8,668 nt of DNA, taken from an uncultured Eubacteriaceae bacterium. Its GTDB lineage: Bacteria; Bacillota; Clostridia; Lachnospirales; Lachnospiraceae. Of this stretch, positions 1 to 6,391 are shown piece by piece. Position 1 is the first letter of the stretch, and each line of letters starts with the position of its first letter. Location: positions 1 to 8,668 of the forward strand of contig CAMEUH010000097.1 of NCBI GenBank assembly GCA_945938055.1, given 5' to 3'. Under the pieces are notes generated by a model. It was not told where the DNA came from. It ran no database searches and saw only the letters and a program-made list of their open reading frames with translations. The position numbers and the translations under genes are program-made.

Positions 1-76
1 TTTTTTGAAAAAATCTCGGAATGGAAAGGATAGGAAAGATATGAGTTAATTATACACGAAAAATGTGAATAAATCT

Positions 77-94
77 ATTGCTTCCATTGCTTCC
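77..94. repeat. Two tandem copies of a 9-bp unit (ATTGCTTCC)
   Basis: ATTGCTTCC occurs twice head to tail with no spacer, just beyond the hisA terminator in sequence with no recognisable gene. Two copies are too few to call a variable repeat. It may be chance or a small slippage product. Confidence 0.5.
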
Positions 95-104
95 ATGCAT
101 AGGC

Positions 105-143
105 AAAAAAAAACGGGTACTCGGCTTGCACCGAATACCCGTT
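105..143 (-). terminator. Rho-independent terminator of the DHH-hisA unit
   Basis: Read on the minus strand, AACGGGTA-T-TCGG pairs with CCGA-G-TACCCGTT across a 6-nt loop. This gives 12 base pairs with one internal mismatch. It is followed directly by about nine U residues (105-113 read as A on the plus strand). It is oriented to end transcription coming from hisA, whose stop lies 120 nt upstream. Confidence 0.9.
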
Positions 144-228
144 ATCTTATTTACCAACCCCGTCTGACAGATGCCATAATCGTAATTTCTGGAATTACTT
201 TCTTATGAGTACCCGTGTAAATGCCGGG
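113..228 (-). other. Structured RNA tail after hisA with possible alternative pairing
   Basis: On the minus strand, three hairpins follow the hisA stop. They are CCCG/CGGG around a 9-nt loop (212-228), GTAATT/AATTAC around a 5-nt loop (182-198), and then the terminator (112-143). In addition ACGGGTACTC (207-216) is an exact 10-nt complement of GAGTACCCGT in the terminator's 3' arm (113-122). It could therefore replace the terminator's own 5' arm, as an antiterminator does. I cannot match this to a known riboswitch class, and no gene on the minus strand is visible downstream in the window. It may be only a stable 3' UTR, a repeat, or an attenuator for a gene left of the window. Confidence 0.35.
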
Positions 229-243
229 CGTTGTTTGCAACAA
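151..243 (-). other. Possible 30-codon reading frame or coding remnant after hisA
   Basis: A minus-strand frame opening with TTG TTG and ending in TAA encodes a 30-residue peptide that ends in IMASVRRGW, just before the hisA terminator. No ribosome binding site precedes the TTG codons; an internal ATG would give only MASVRRGW. The composition looks protein-like (TTPGIYTGTHKKVIPEIT), but the frame is far too short for statistics and it overlaps the structured RNA tail. It could be a gene remnant, a peptide translated by coupling with hisA, or coincidence. Confidence 0.18.
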
Positions 244-263
244 ATAATTTAATTGAGGTTATC

Positions 264-1037
264 TTAGTTGTTACAGATTTCCAATATTTTTTCAAAGTTT
301 AATTTCCCCCCAAACAAATCCAGTGCACTTCCAATGGTGACATTGATTTTATTATGGGATAATTCTTTTAAACTCTGCAAATCTTCATAACTTCCCACAC
401 CGCCTGCATAGGTGATTGCAGTTGTTCCATTCCAGGAATCCAGAATACGGATTAAACCGGTCTCAATTCCCTGGCATTTGCCCTCCACATCAGCTGCATG
501 AATCAGAAATTCATCACAATAATCAGAAAGCTCATCCAATGTCTGGTGCGTAATGGTAACATCGGTAAATTTCTGCCAGCGGTCTGTTACAATATAGTAA
601 TCATTATCCTTTCTGCGGCAGCTTAAATCCAGAACAATGTGTTTCTTCCCAACGGCATCCACAAGTTTGCGGATGTTATCATAATTGACCTTACCATCTT
701 TAAAAACGAAAGATGTTACAATGACATGGGAAGCTCCTTTTTGGATGTATTCGGACGCATTGTCTGCCGTAATTCCGCCACCAATCTGAAATCCGCCGGG
801 ATGGGCTGATAGTGCACGAAAAGCCTGCAGACGGTCGGCTTCATAATAATCGGAGGTGGCAGGATTTAGCAGAATGATGTGCCCGCCTTTTAAGTGGTGT
901 TCCTTATAAAGCGTTGCATAATAACCGCCATCCTGTTCGGATTCAAAATTAACCGTGGCGCCACTGTCCTTTAAAGAACCGCCTACAATCTGTTTTACCT
1001 TACCGTCATGTATGTCAATGCATGGACGAAATTCCAT
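264..1037 (-). CDS. hisA: HisA isomerase (HisA/HIS6), eukaryotic HIS6-like type
   Basis: This cytoplasmic (beta/alpha)8-barrel isomerase of histidine biosynthesis converts ProFAR to PRFAR (the fourth step), supplying HisF/HisH. The 257 residues show the HisA pattern: the catalytic Asp region PCIDIHDGKVKQIVGG (5-20, Asp8), the phosphate-site loop FQIGGGIT (83-90), VLDLSCRR (135-142), FLIHAADVEGKCQGI (177-191), TYAGGVGSYEDL (209-220) and TIGSALDLFGG (234-244). As I recall the yeast HIS6 sequence, these blocks match it (KQIVGG, VDLSCR, EFLIHAADVEG, SLDIFGG) better than ordinary bacterial HisA. The start is supported by AGGAGG at 1045-1050, 7 nt upstream. It is the second gene of a unit with the DHH gene, 34 nt downstream of that stop. 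No other his gene is visible in the window, which is unlike a classical his operon. Confidence 0.93.
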   Translation of the reverse strand: MEFRPCIDIHDGKVKQIVGGSLKDSGATVNFESEQDGGYYATLYKEHHLKGGHIILLNPATSDYYEADRLQAFRALSAHPGGFQIGGGITADNASEYIQKGASHVIVTSFVFKDGKVNYDNIRKLVDAVGKKHIVLDLSCRRKDNDYYIVTDRWQKFTDVTITHQTLDELSDYCDEFLIHAADVEGKCQGIETGLIRILDSWNGTTAITYAGGVGSYEDLQSLKELSHNKINVTIGSALDLFGGKLNFEKILEICNN

Positions 1038-1071
1038 GAAAAATCCTCCTAAAAGAAAAGACTATGTTTCC

Positions 1072-1992
1072 TTATTGATTTGAAAGTTCACATAATTCTT
1101 TCAACATTTTTGGAAGTTCAGTATCCATGTTCTCATCCGTGAACTGACAGGTTCCTACTGCCTTATGACCACCGCCGTTATATTTCAGCATAAGACTTCC
1201 TACGTTAACATTCGAGGTCCTGTTCAGGATACTGTAACCTACTGCAGCAGAACAGCCCTTTCCGCCGCGGCCGCTTACAATCCATGCAGAAATATTCTGC
1301 TCCGGATACATGCTGTAAATCATGAAACGGTTTCCGGTATAAATAGGATCGACACCTCTTAAGTCGGAAATAATTACATTTCCTTCCACACGGGTGTATT
1401 TTTGAACCATTTCCTTGAACTTCTCAGTCTGCTCATTGTATACCTCAATACGTTCCACAACATCAGGAAGAGCAAGAATCTCTTCAGTTGTCATGGTGCG
1501 GCAGGCATCCATTAATTTTTCCATTAACTGATAGTTCGAGATGGTAAACTGTCTCCAGCGTCCCAGACCTGTTCTTGGGTCCATGAGGAAACCTACCAGA
1601 ATCCATCCGGTCGGATTCATGACTTCATCCAAAGTCAGATTGCCGGAATCTACTTTGTCAACGGCTTCCATCATATCATCAAACTGTGGAAAACGTTCTT
1701 TTCCGCCGTAATACTCATAGATGATACGGGCACAGGATGGTGTGACACGGCTTTCACCCTTGTATTTGCCTTTTAATTCATTTCTTTCATGTTCACTGGA
1801 ATGATGGTCAAACCAAAGACCACACCCTTCAACAAACGGAACATTAGCAAGACAGTCATTTTCATTTACTTCCACAAGACCATCCTGGAGGTCCTTTGGA
1901 TGAGCAAATTTCCATGAATCAATGATGCCGGCTTCTTTTAAAAGCGCACCACATGCAAGTCCATCAAAGTCAGAACGTGTAATTAATCTCAT
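1072..1992 (-). CDS. DHH-family phosphoesterase (possible exopolyphosphatase or oligoribonuclease type)
   Basis: A 306-residue cytoplasmic metal-dependent phosphoesterase of the DHH superfamily. Motifs visible in order are RSDFDGLACG (6-15, metal-binding Asp8 and Asp10), the signature FDHHSSE (61-67, Asp62-His63-His64), VDKVDSGNLT (111-120, acidic metal motif) and the C-terminal DHHA1-like substrate loop YNGGGHKAVGTCQ (271-283). Family members hydrolyse phosphodiester or phosphoanhydride bonds: short RNAs or pAp (NrnA), cyclic dinucleotide products (GdpP), polyphosphate or pyrophosphate. The sequence has no sensor or membrane domain and does not decide the substrate. The start is preceded by AAAGGA at 2002-2007 with 9 nt spacing. 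It is the first gene of the unit, with hisA following. A link between the two functions is not evident; shared transcription may be incidental. Confidence 0.88.
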   Translation of the reverse strand: MRLITRSDFDGLACGALLKEAGIIDSWKFAHPKDLQDGLVEVNENDCLANVPFVEGCGLWFDHHSSEHERNELKGKYKGESRVTPSCARIIYEYYGGKERFPQFDDMMEAVDKVDSGNLTLDEVMNPTGWILVGFLMDPRTGLGRWRQFTISNYQLMEKLMDACRTMTTEEILALPDVVERIEVYNEQTEKFKEMVQKYTRVEGNVIISDLRGVDPIYTGNRFMIYSMYPEQNISAWIVSGRGGKGCSAAVGYSILNRTSNVNVGSLMLKYNGGGHKAVGTCQFTDENMDTELPKMLKELCELSNQ

Positions 1993-2043
1993 ATGTAAAT
2001 GTCCTTTCCTTATAAATGTTTCCCCTAACGGTATATGTAAATA

Positions 2044-2072
2044 ATTATACTGTAGTTTCTTGGATTTTTCAA
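2044..2072 (-). promoter_or_regulatory. Sigma-A type promoter of the DHH-hisA unit
   Basis: On the minus strand, TTGAAA (2067-2072) is followed by 17 nt and TATAAT (2044-2049). The predicted start is near 2037, giving a leader of about 45 nt before the DHH gene. It stands back to back with the acyltransferase promoter; the two -35 boxes are 16 bp apart, so a regulator bound there could affect both. Confidence 0.8.
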
Positions 2073-2088
2073 GGAATTGATAAAGGGT

Positions 2089-2117
2089 TTGACAGATTCC
2101 GGTGAAAAAATTATCAT
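2089..2117 (+). promoter_or_regulatory. Sigma-A type promoter of the acyltransferase operon
   Basis: Consensus TTGACA (2089-2094), a 17-nt spacer and TATCAT (2112-2117, five of six matches). The predicted start is near 2124, leaving a leader of about 24 nt before the ATG at 2148. It diverges from the DHH-hisA promoter. Confidence 0.78.
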
Positions 2118-2147
2118 TGAAGTAAGGATAAAAATGCGGGAGGACCT

Positions 2148-3734
2148 ATGAGAAAAGTGAAGAAACGGTTTTTGTGGATGTTTTTGTTGGTTTCTTTGGT
2201 ACTTATTTTGTGTAATTACATGGCAATAGTGGATTTTGTCAGTCGCAGAAGCTATCAGACATTCTCAGAAAATGAATTAACAGGGATGTTTCTTTCTGTT
2301 GAATTTATTGATGGAACGGAATTGACGCTGGAGAAGGAATGGGAGACATTAATTCAGAAATTTCCATTTTTTAATGGGGGAAGTGTGTATAAAGGTGTTC
2401 TTTCTGACGGGAGAGCCGTATTAGCAGTTTTTAAAAGTAACATGGGGAAATTTGTTACAAATCAGGAAATACGAGGAATTTTTGCAGAACTCCCGGAGGA
2501 TGTTTCCTATCTGGAAGAGGAACAGAAGGTGTCGCCGTATGTATTTTTTTGTTTTGAAAACTATCTTTCCAGAACGGGAACCAGTACCTTAAAACCGAAT
2601 CTTGTTTTATTTTTTCTTGGGATAGCGGGAGTTTTTCTGAGTATCTGCGGATTTTTGGCACTAATGTTTCCACAACTGTTACCTGCACTGTTTCAAAAGA
2701 ATGAACCGTTAAACAGGAGAGAAAGAGATTCTAACTTTGAATTATTAAGGATTGTGTGCATGATTATGATCATCATGCAGCATTTTGGTTTCTGGGGAGA
2801 ATTTGAACTTTCCGGAGATATAACTGCAAATACTGCTATTTTACAATGCATTGTGAATGTAGGGAAAATAGGTGTAAATTGTTTCATGATGATTACAGGA
2901 TACTATTGCTCCCTCAGTACGTTTAAAACTTCCAGGATAACCGGTCTTGTGGCAAAAGTGTGGTTTTATTCATGGGGAATTGCAATCATTTTGTTTTCAT
3001 CCGGAGTGGGGATAAGGAGCGTGGAAAATATTGTAAAGTCTGTTTTCCCAATTTGCTCCGGTGCTTTTTGGTTTGTCACGATTTATCTGATTGTGTATGT
3101 GCTTAGCCCATATATTAATCTGGTCATTCAAAACACGGAAAAAGAAAAATATAAAATACTGCTTCTTTTTCTTTTTGTAATCTGGTCGGTCATCCCATCT
3201 ATTATTACTCCGGGATGGGAATTTTCTAATACGGGATGGATGATTTTTATGTATCTTCTGGGTGGGTATTTTAGAAAATATCCGGAAGTATGGGAGAATT
3301 GTAAGGTAAAGCCTGTATTGTATTTTATGGGTTCTTATGCGTTTCTCATGTATCTGACCTTTTTGCGGGATGATAAGGTGGAAATGAAGGTGTATCACCA
3401 GGGACTTGCTCAGAAGCATACGATTTTCATTGTGATTTGCTCTGTGGCGCTATTTGTATTTTTTAAAAATATTTGTCTGGGACACAGAAAAATCATTAAT
3501 CGGATTGCAGCAACCACATTCGGGGTATATCTGATTCATGAAAATCCTGTATTAAATGACCTTTTATGGACAAAATGGCTTAAGGTCAATTCTTACTTTG
3601 GAGAGCCGCATTTTGGGTTATATGCCATGGGTTCCATTTTGCTGGTGTATGTTTTGTGTACAATGGCAGACATGATGCTTGGATTGGGATATCATGCATT
3701 ACGTTTTTGCATAAAGAAGGAGTGGCATAAATAA
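2148..3734 (+). CDS. Acyltransferase-3 family membrane protein with N-terminal extracytoplasmic domain
   Basis: A 528-residue integral membrane protein. The C-terminal part (about 190-520) is an acyltransferase-3 domain. It opens with FELLRIVCMIMIIMQHFGFWG, where Arg201 and His212 form the R-x10-H motif typical of the family, and continues with about ten hydrophobic segments, including NCFMMITGYYCS (244-255) and FGVYLIHENP (458-467). Such enzymes transfer acyl, usually acetyl, groups from the cytoplasm to surface glycans or lipids. Unusually, residues 1-180 precede it: a basic N-terminus with a membrane helix (about 8-28), a soluble charged region (about 30-148) expected outside the cell, and a second helix (about 151-174). 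I do not recognise that region. GGAGG at 2139-2143 supports the start, though only 4 nt separate it from the ATG. It is followed 36 nt later, with no terminator, by the Cys-rich gene. The substrate is unknown. Confidence 0.85.
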   Translation: MRKVKKRFLWMFLLVSLVLILCNYMAIVDFVSRRSYQTFSENELTGMFLSVEFIDGTELTLEKEWETLIQKFPFFNGGSVYKGVLSDGRAVLAVFKSNMGKFVTNQEIRGIFAELPEDVSYLEEEQKVSPYVFFCFENYLSRTGTSTLKPNLVLFFLGIAGVFLSICGFLALMFPQLLPALFQKNEPLNRRERDSNFELLRIVCMIMIIMQHFGFWGEFELSGDITANTAILQCIVNVGKIGVNCFMMITGYYCSLSTFKTSRITGLVAKVWFYSWGIAIILFSSGVGIRSVENIVKSVFPICSGAFWFVTIYLIVYVLSPYINLVIQNTEKEKYKILLLFLFVIWSVIPSIITPGWEFSNTGWMIFMYLLGGYFRKYPEVWENCKVKPVLYFMGSYAFLMYLTFLRDDKVEMKVYHQGLAQKHTIFIVICSVALFVFFKNICLGHRKIINRIAATTFGVYLIHENPVLNDLLWTKWLKVNSYFGEPHFGLYAMGSILLVYVLCTMADMMLGLGYHALRFCIKKEWHK

Positions 3735-3770
3735 TTAAGATGTCAGTACTTTTTTGTAGGGGAGGAAGAA

Positions 3771-4028
3771 ATGGCTCATTATCAATCTTTTCAAAATAAA
3801 TCATGTGAATATTTTCCATGTCATAAGCTGGAGAATCCGAAAGAGTTTAATTGTTTGTTCTGCTATTGTCCGTTATATGGGCTGGGAGAAGGGTGCGGGG
3901 GAGATTTTATTTATCTGGAAAACGGTGTGAAGAGCTGTGTGAACTGTACAAAGCCGCATGATGCCAACGGGTATGAGCATGTGCAGAAACACATGAAAGA
4001 TGTCATGGAACTTGCTAAGAGAAAATAA
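3771..4028 (+). CDS. Cysteine-rich small-domain protein, probable metal binder
   Basis: An 85-residue cytoplasmic protein with no signal peptide. Its cysteines and histidines are regularly placed: C12, C17-H18, C28-x2-C31-x-C33, C42, C56-x2-C59, H63, H70 and H74. The segment NCLFCYCPLYGLGEGCGG (27-44) followed by VKSCVNCTKPHD (53-64) is the pattern of the 'cysteine-rich small domain' family found in clostridia and methanogens, sometimes near or fused to cobalamin-related proteins. It is presumed to bind Zn or an Fe-S cluster; its role is not established. GGGGAGG at 3759-3765 gives a strong start. It is probably cotranscribed with the acyltransferase upstream and ends at the bidirectional terminator. 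Nothing shows that the two products work together. Confidence 0.82.
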   Translation: MAHYQSFQNKSCEYFPCHKLENPKEFNCLFCYCPLYGLGEGCGGDFIYLENGVKSCVNCTKPHDANGYEHVQKHMKDVMELAKRK

Positions 4029-4031
4029 AAG

Positions 4032-4069
4032 GGAGCAGTTCACATTAAAGTGAACCGCTCCACTTTTTT
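4032..4069. terminator. Bidirectional terminator between the converging Cys-rich gene and leuA
   Basis: GGAGC-A-GTTCAC (4032-4043) pairs with GTGAAC-C-GCTCC (4050-4061) across a 6-nt ATTAAA loop, giving 11 pairs and one mismatch. A T run (4064-4069) follows on the plus strand. An A-rich stretch (about 4022-4030) precedes it and gives a U tract on the minus strand. It lies 3 nt after the plus-strand stop and 25 nt past the leuA stop, so it can serve both. Confidence 0.9.
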
Positions 4070-4094
4070 AGATATTATTTCTTATTGTGCTTTT

Positions 4095-5753
4095 TTACAT
4101 TTCCATTCCCCGGTTGATTGCAACACAAAGCGCCTTGATGGAGGATTTGATAATATCAGAGTCGATTCCGGCACCCCATATCATCTTGTCATTCATCTTA
4201 ATACATACATAAGAGATGGCTTCGGATGTGGAACCTGTGGTTAATGAATGCTCTGTGTAATCCACTAATGTATAATTGATGCCGAAATGCTGCTTTAATG
4301 CATTGCTTACGGCGTCCAGACGGCCATTACCGGATGTGGTTACATCGGTGGTGTTATCCGGACTGGAAATCGTTACTGTTGCAGTAATGCCATTTTCCTG
4401 CTTGAAGTGGCATGCTGAAACGGAAAATTCAGAAGATTTCTCAATAAATTCCTTCTTAAATTCATCATAAATAACATCCGGTGTCAGCTCGCTATGAGTT
4501 CTGTCAGATACACCTTTTAAGTAGTAGCTTACATCCTCACGCATCTTATCCGGAAGAATAATGCCAAAGCTGTTCTTTAAGATGTAACCGATACCGCCCT
4601 TTCCGGACTGGCTGTTGAAACGGATGACATCAGAATCGTAAGTACGTCCCACATCCTTCGGGTCAATTGGAAGGTAAGGAACAGTCCAAAGGTCTGAACC
4701 ACTTGCTTCGCGGCATGCCATACCCTTTGCAATGGCATCCTGATGGGAGCCGGAGAAAGCAGTAAATACCAAATCACCGGCATATGGCTGTCTAGGAGAA
4801 ACACTCATTCTGGTAAGACGCTCATAAACGCTGCTGATTTCCGGCATGTTAGAGAAATCCAGCATTGGGTCAACACCCTGTGAGAACATGTTCATTGCGA
4901 TGGTTACAATATCTACATTACCGGTTCTTTCACCATTGCCAAAAAGAGTACCCTCCACACGGTCTGCACCGGCAAGAAGACATAATTCTGCATTGGCAAC
5001 GCCACATCCGCGGTCGTTATGCGGATGAAGAGAAAGAACAGTGTTTTCTCTGTATTTCATGTTCTTATGGAAATATTCAATCTGACATGCGGCAACGTGA
5101 GGCATCATGTTCTCAACTGTCATCGGAAGATTGATGATTGCCTTGTTGTCAGCAGTTGGCTGCCAGACGTCAAGAACTGCATTTACAACTTCCAGGGCAT
5201 AATCCATTTCAGTTCCGTGGAAACTTTCCGGACTATATTCAAAGGAGAAGTTGCCGTCGGTTTCGCTTGCAAGCTTCTTTAAAAGGGAAGCACCGTCAAT
5301 GGCAATCTGTTTGATTTCTTCCTTGGATTTCTTGAAAACCTGTTCACGCTGTGCAACAGAGGTGGAGTTGTAGACGTGGACAACTGCTTTTGGAGCTCCC
5401 TTGATTGCTTCAAAAGTCTTTTTGATAATATGTTCTCTTGCCTGTGTTAACACCTGGATGGTTACATCATCCGGAATCATGTTCCGTTCAATCAGGGCTC
5501 TTGCAAATGCAAACTCGGTATCGGATGCTGCCGGAAAACCGATTTCGATTTCCTTAAAACCAATTTTAACAAGCATCTGGAAAAACTCTAATTTTTCTTC
5601 CAGACTCATTGGCTCGATTAAAGCCTGATTACCGTCACGCAAGTCCACACTACACCAGATTGGGGCTTTTTCAATGTGATCTTTCTTAACCCAGTCATAG
5701 GTTACTACCGGCGGCATAAAATAAGAACGCTCATACTTTTTGAAATTTTCCAT
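4095..5753 (-). CDS. leuA: 2-isopropylmalate synthase, long (type 2) LeuA
   Basis: A cytoplasmic enzyme condensing acetyl-CoA with 2-ketoisovalerate, the first committed step of leucine synthesis. At 552 residues it has the length of the type-2 (yeast/Corynebacterium-like) form. The TIM-barrel catalytic domain shows DLRDGNQAL (37-45, metal-binding Asp38), the IGFPAAS region (71-77), HPHNDRGCGVANAE (243-256, HxH metal ligands His243 and His245) and FGNGERTGN (271-279). Residues from about 440 form the C-terminal regulatory domain, with SGNGRLDAVSNALK (474-487), GSTSEAISYV (507-516) and GAGIDSDIIKSSIKAL (527-542); in the family this domain carries leucine feedback inhibition. GGAG-type sequence near 5763-5769 lies about 12 nt upstream of the ATG, rather far. 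It is transcribed alone from a T-box leader. No leuB, leuC or leuD adjoins it. Confidence 0.96.
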   Translation of the reverse strand: MENFKKYERSYFMPPVVTYDWVKKDHIEKAPIWCSVDLRDGNQALIEPMSLEEKLEFFQMLVKIGFKEIEIGFPAASDTEFAFARALIERNMIPDDVTIQVLTQAREHIIKKTFEAIKGAPKAVVHVYNSTSVAQREQVFKKSKEEIKQIAIDGASLLKKLASETDGNFSFEYSPESFHGTEMDYALEVVNAVLDVWQPTADNKAIINLPMTVENMMPHVAACQIEYFHKNMKYRENTVLSLHPHNDRGCGVANAELCLLAGADRVEGTLFGNGERTGNVDIVTIAMNMFSQGVDPMLDFSNMPEISSVYERLTRMSVSPRQPYAGDLVFTAFSGSHQDAIAKGMACREASGSDLWTVPYLPIDPKDVGRTYDSDVIRFNSQSGKGGIGYILKNSFGIILPDKMREDVSYYLKGVSDRTHSELTPDVIYDEFKKEFIEKSSEFSVSACHFKQENGITATVTISSPDNTTDVTTSGNGRLDAVSNALKQHFGINYTLVDYTEHSLTTGSTSEAISYVCIKMNDKMIWGAGIDSDIIKSSIKALCVAINRGMEM

Positions 5754-5853
5754 TTTCTTTTCTCTCTCCTTAATAAAACAAATGATAAATAATATGTATG
5801 TTACTCCCCGTAATATGAGGAGAGCAGGAAATGTGGTTTCTGTGGCAGAAAAT

Positions 5854-5910
5854 AAAAAAACTTCGTATCTGTCACAGCGTCCAGATTAGAACCTGCAACT
5901 AGAGACGAAG
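5854..5910 (-). terminator. Leader terminator of the leuA T-box
   Basis: On the minus strand CTTCGT-C-TCT (5901-5910) pairs with AGA-T-ACGAAG (5861-5870). The stem continues inside as GTTGCAG (5893-5899) with CTGTGAC (5871-5877), including two G-U pairs. A run of seven U (5854-5860) follows. Its 5' arm overlaps the 3' side of the antiterminator, which is the basis of the switch. Confidence 0.88.
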
Positions 5911-6201
5911 GATATTCCCACGCGGTACCACTCTAATTCATAAACTATCGTTTACACACTCATCAGGCACGATGTAAATTATGCCCTGCCCCTGTAACGG
6001 TGGGTATCCGTTCATGTCTACTCTCTGTCTGCGGCATCTGTGACGGAATCTGGTTAAAGATTCTTATCAGGTTCGACCGCATATGGATTTCGGATGACAG
6101 TTCCAAGGCGAGTTCATTATATTCCATCCACTGTTTCGCATCAACCAACAGCTTTCTGAAGGCAGGTTTATAACTACTATTCCTCTTCATAACCTTTGAT
6201 A
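5854..6201 (-). promoter_or_regulatory. Leucine-specific T-box riboswitch in the leuA leader
   Basis: This leader of about 350 nt senses uncharged tRNA and permits leuA transcription when leucyl-tRNA charging is low. In transcript order: the stem I lower helix AGG (6182-6184)/CCU (6106-6108); a specifier loop with the loop-E strands AGUA (6175-6178) and GAA (6113-6115), then specifier CUC (6110-6112, Leu) and purine G6109; and the closing helix GUUAUA (6169-6174)/UAUAAU (6116-6121). The distal part has an AGAAAG bulge and a GGUUGAUGCGAAA-type loop. Short hairpins of the stem II/III region follow. The T-box AGAGTGGTACCGCG (5921-5934) has the bulge UGGU (5927-5930), which would pair with a tRNA ending ACCA, as tRNA-Leu does (discriminator A). 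AGAG/CTCT (5931-5934 with 5901-5904) helps form the antiterminator, exclusive with the terminator. Confidence 0.95.
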
Positions 6202-6207
6202 GATGAC

Positions 6208-6236
6208 ATTATAACAGATAAATTTCGAAAAGGGAA
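6208..6236 (-). promoter_or_regulatory. Promoter of the leuA T-box transcript
   Basis: A perfect minus-strand TATAAT (6208-6213) has a weak -35 (TTCCCT, 6231-6236) at 17 nt. The predicted start near 6201 places the transcript end a few nucleotides before T-box stem I, which supports the call. Confidence 0.65.
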
Positions 6237-6391
6237 GAGGAAATTTTGATGTTAATTAAATAACAATATTTCATATGGAAAGTTTTGGATGGGAGAGAAA
6301 GACATTCGGGCTGTTTTGACAAAAAAAAATTAATCTGAAGGCAACTGCAACTTTCGTTTATTAATTTATTACTTATGAAAATTAAAAATAA
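6237..6391. other. AT-rich spacer between the divergent leuA and gdhA promoters
   Basis: No open frame, RNA gene or convincing structure is seen here. A TTGACA at 6316-6321 has no matching -10 box at 16-18 nt. The spacer could hold regulator sites for gdhA, but no clear palindrome was found. Confidence 0.5.

Noticed and set aside
49..54. Minus-strand TATAAT beyond the hisA terminator as a promoter for a gene left of the window
   Set aside because: No -35-like hexamer lies 16-18 nt away and no gene start follows within the window. The sequence is AT-rich, so a lone -10 match carries little weight.
1165..1362. Plus-strand frame opposite the DHH gene
   Set aside because: It lies wholly within a well-supported gene on the other strand, has no ribosome binding site and no recognisable protein features.
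2997..3419. 140-codon minus-strand frame within the acyltransferase gene
   Set aside because: The Lys/His/Ile-rich translation is typical of the antisense of a membrane protein gene. There is no start signal, and the plus-strand frame shows clear family motifs.
6110..6118. AAU or AUA as the T-box specifier instead of CUC
   Set aside because: In known stem I structures the GAA of the loop-E motif precedes the specifier, which makes CUC the codon here and puts UAUAAU in the helix above. The UGGU bulge also excludes tRNA-Asn, whose discriminator base is G.
5963..6190. 75-codon minus-strand frame (starting MKRNSSYKPAF) upstream of leuA as a leader peptide gene
   Set aside because: It coincides with T-box stem I and the following stems. 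Its ATG and codons are part of the conserved RNA structure, and no ribosome binding site precedes it.
6316..6321. TTGACA as a second gdhA promoter
   Set aside because: No TATAAT-like sequence is found 16-18 nt downstream; the better pair is at 6392-6420.
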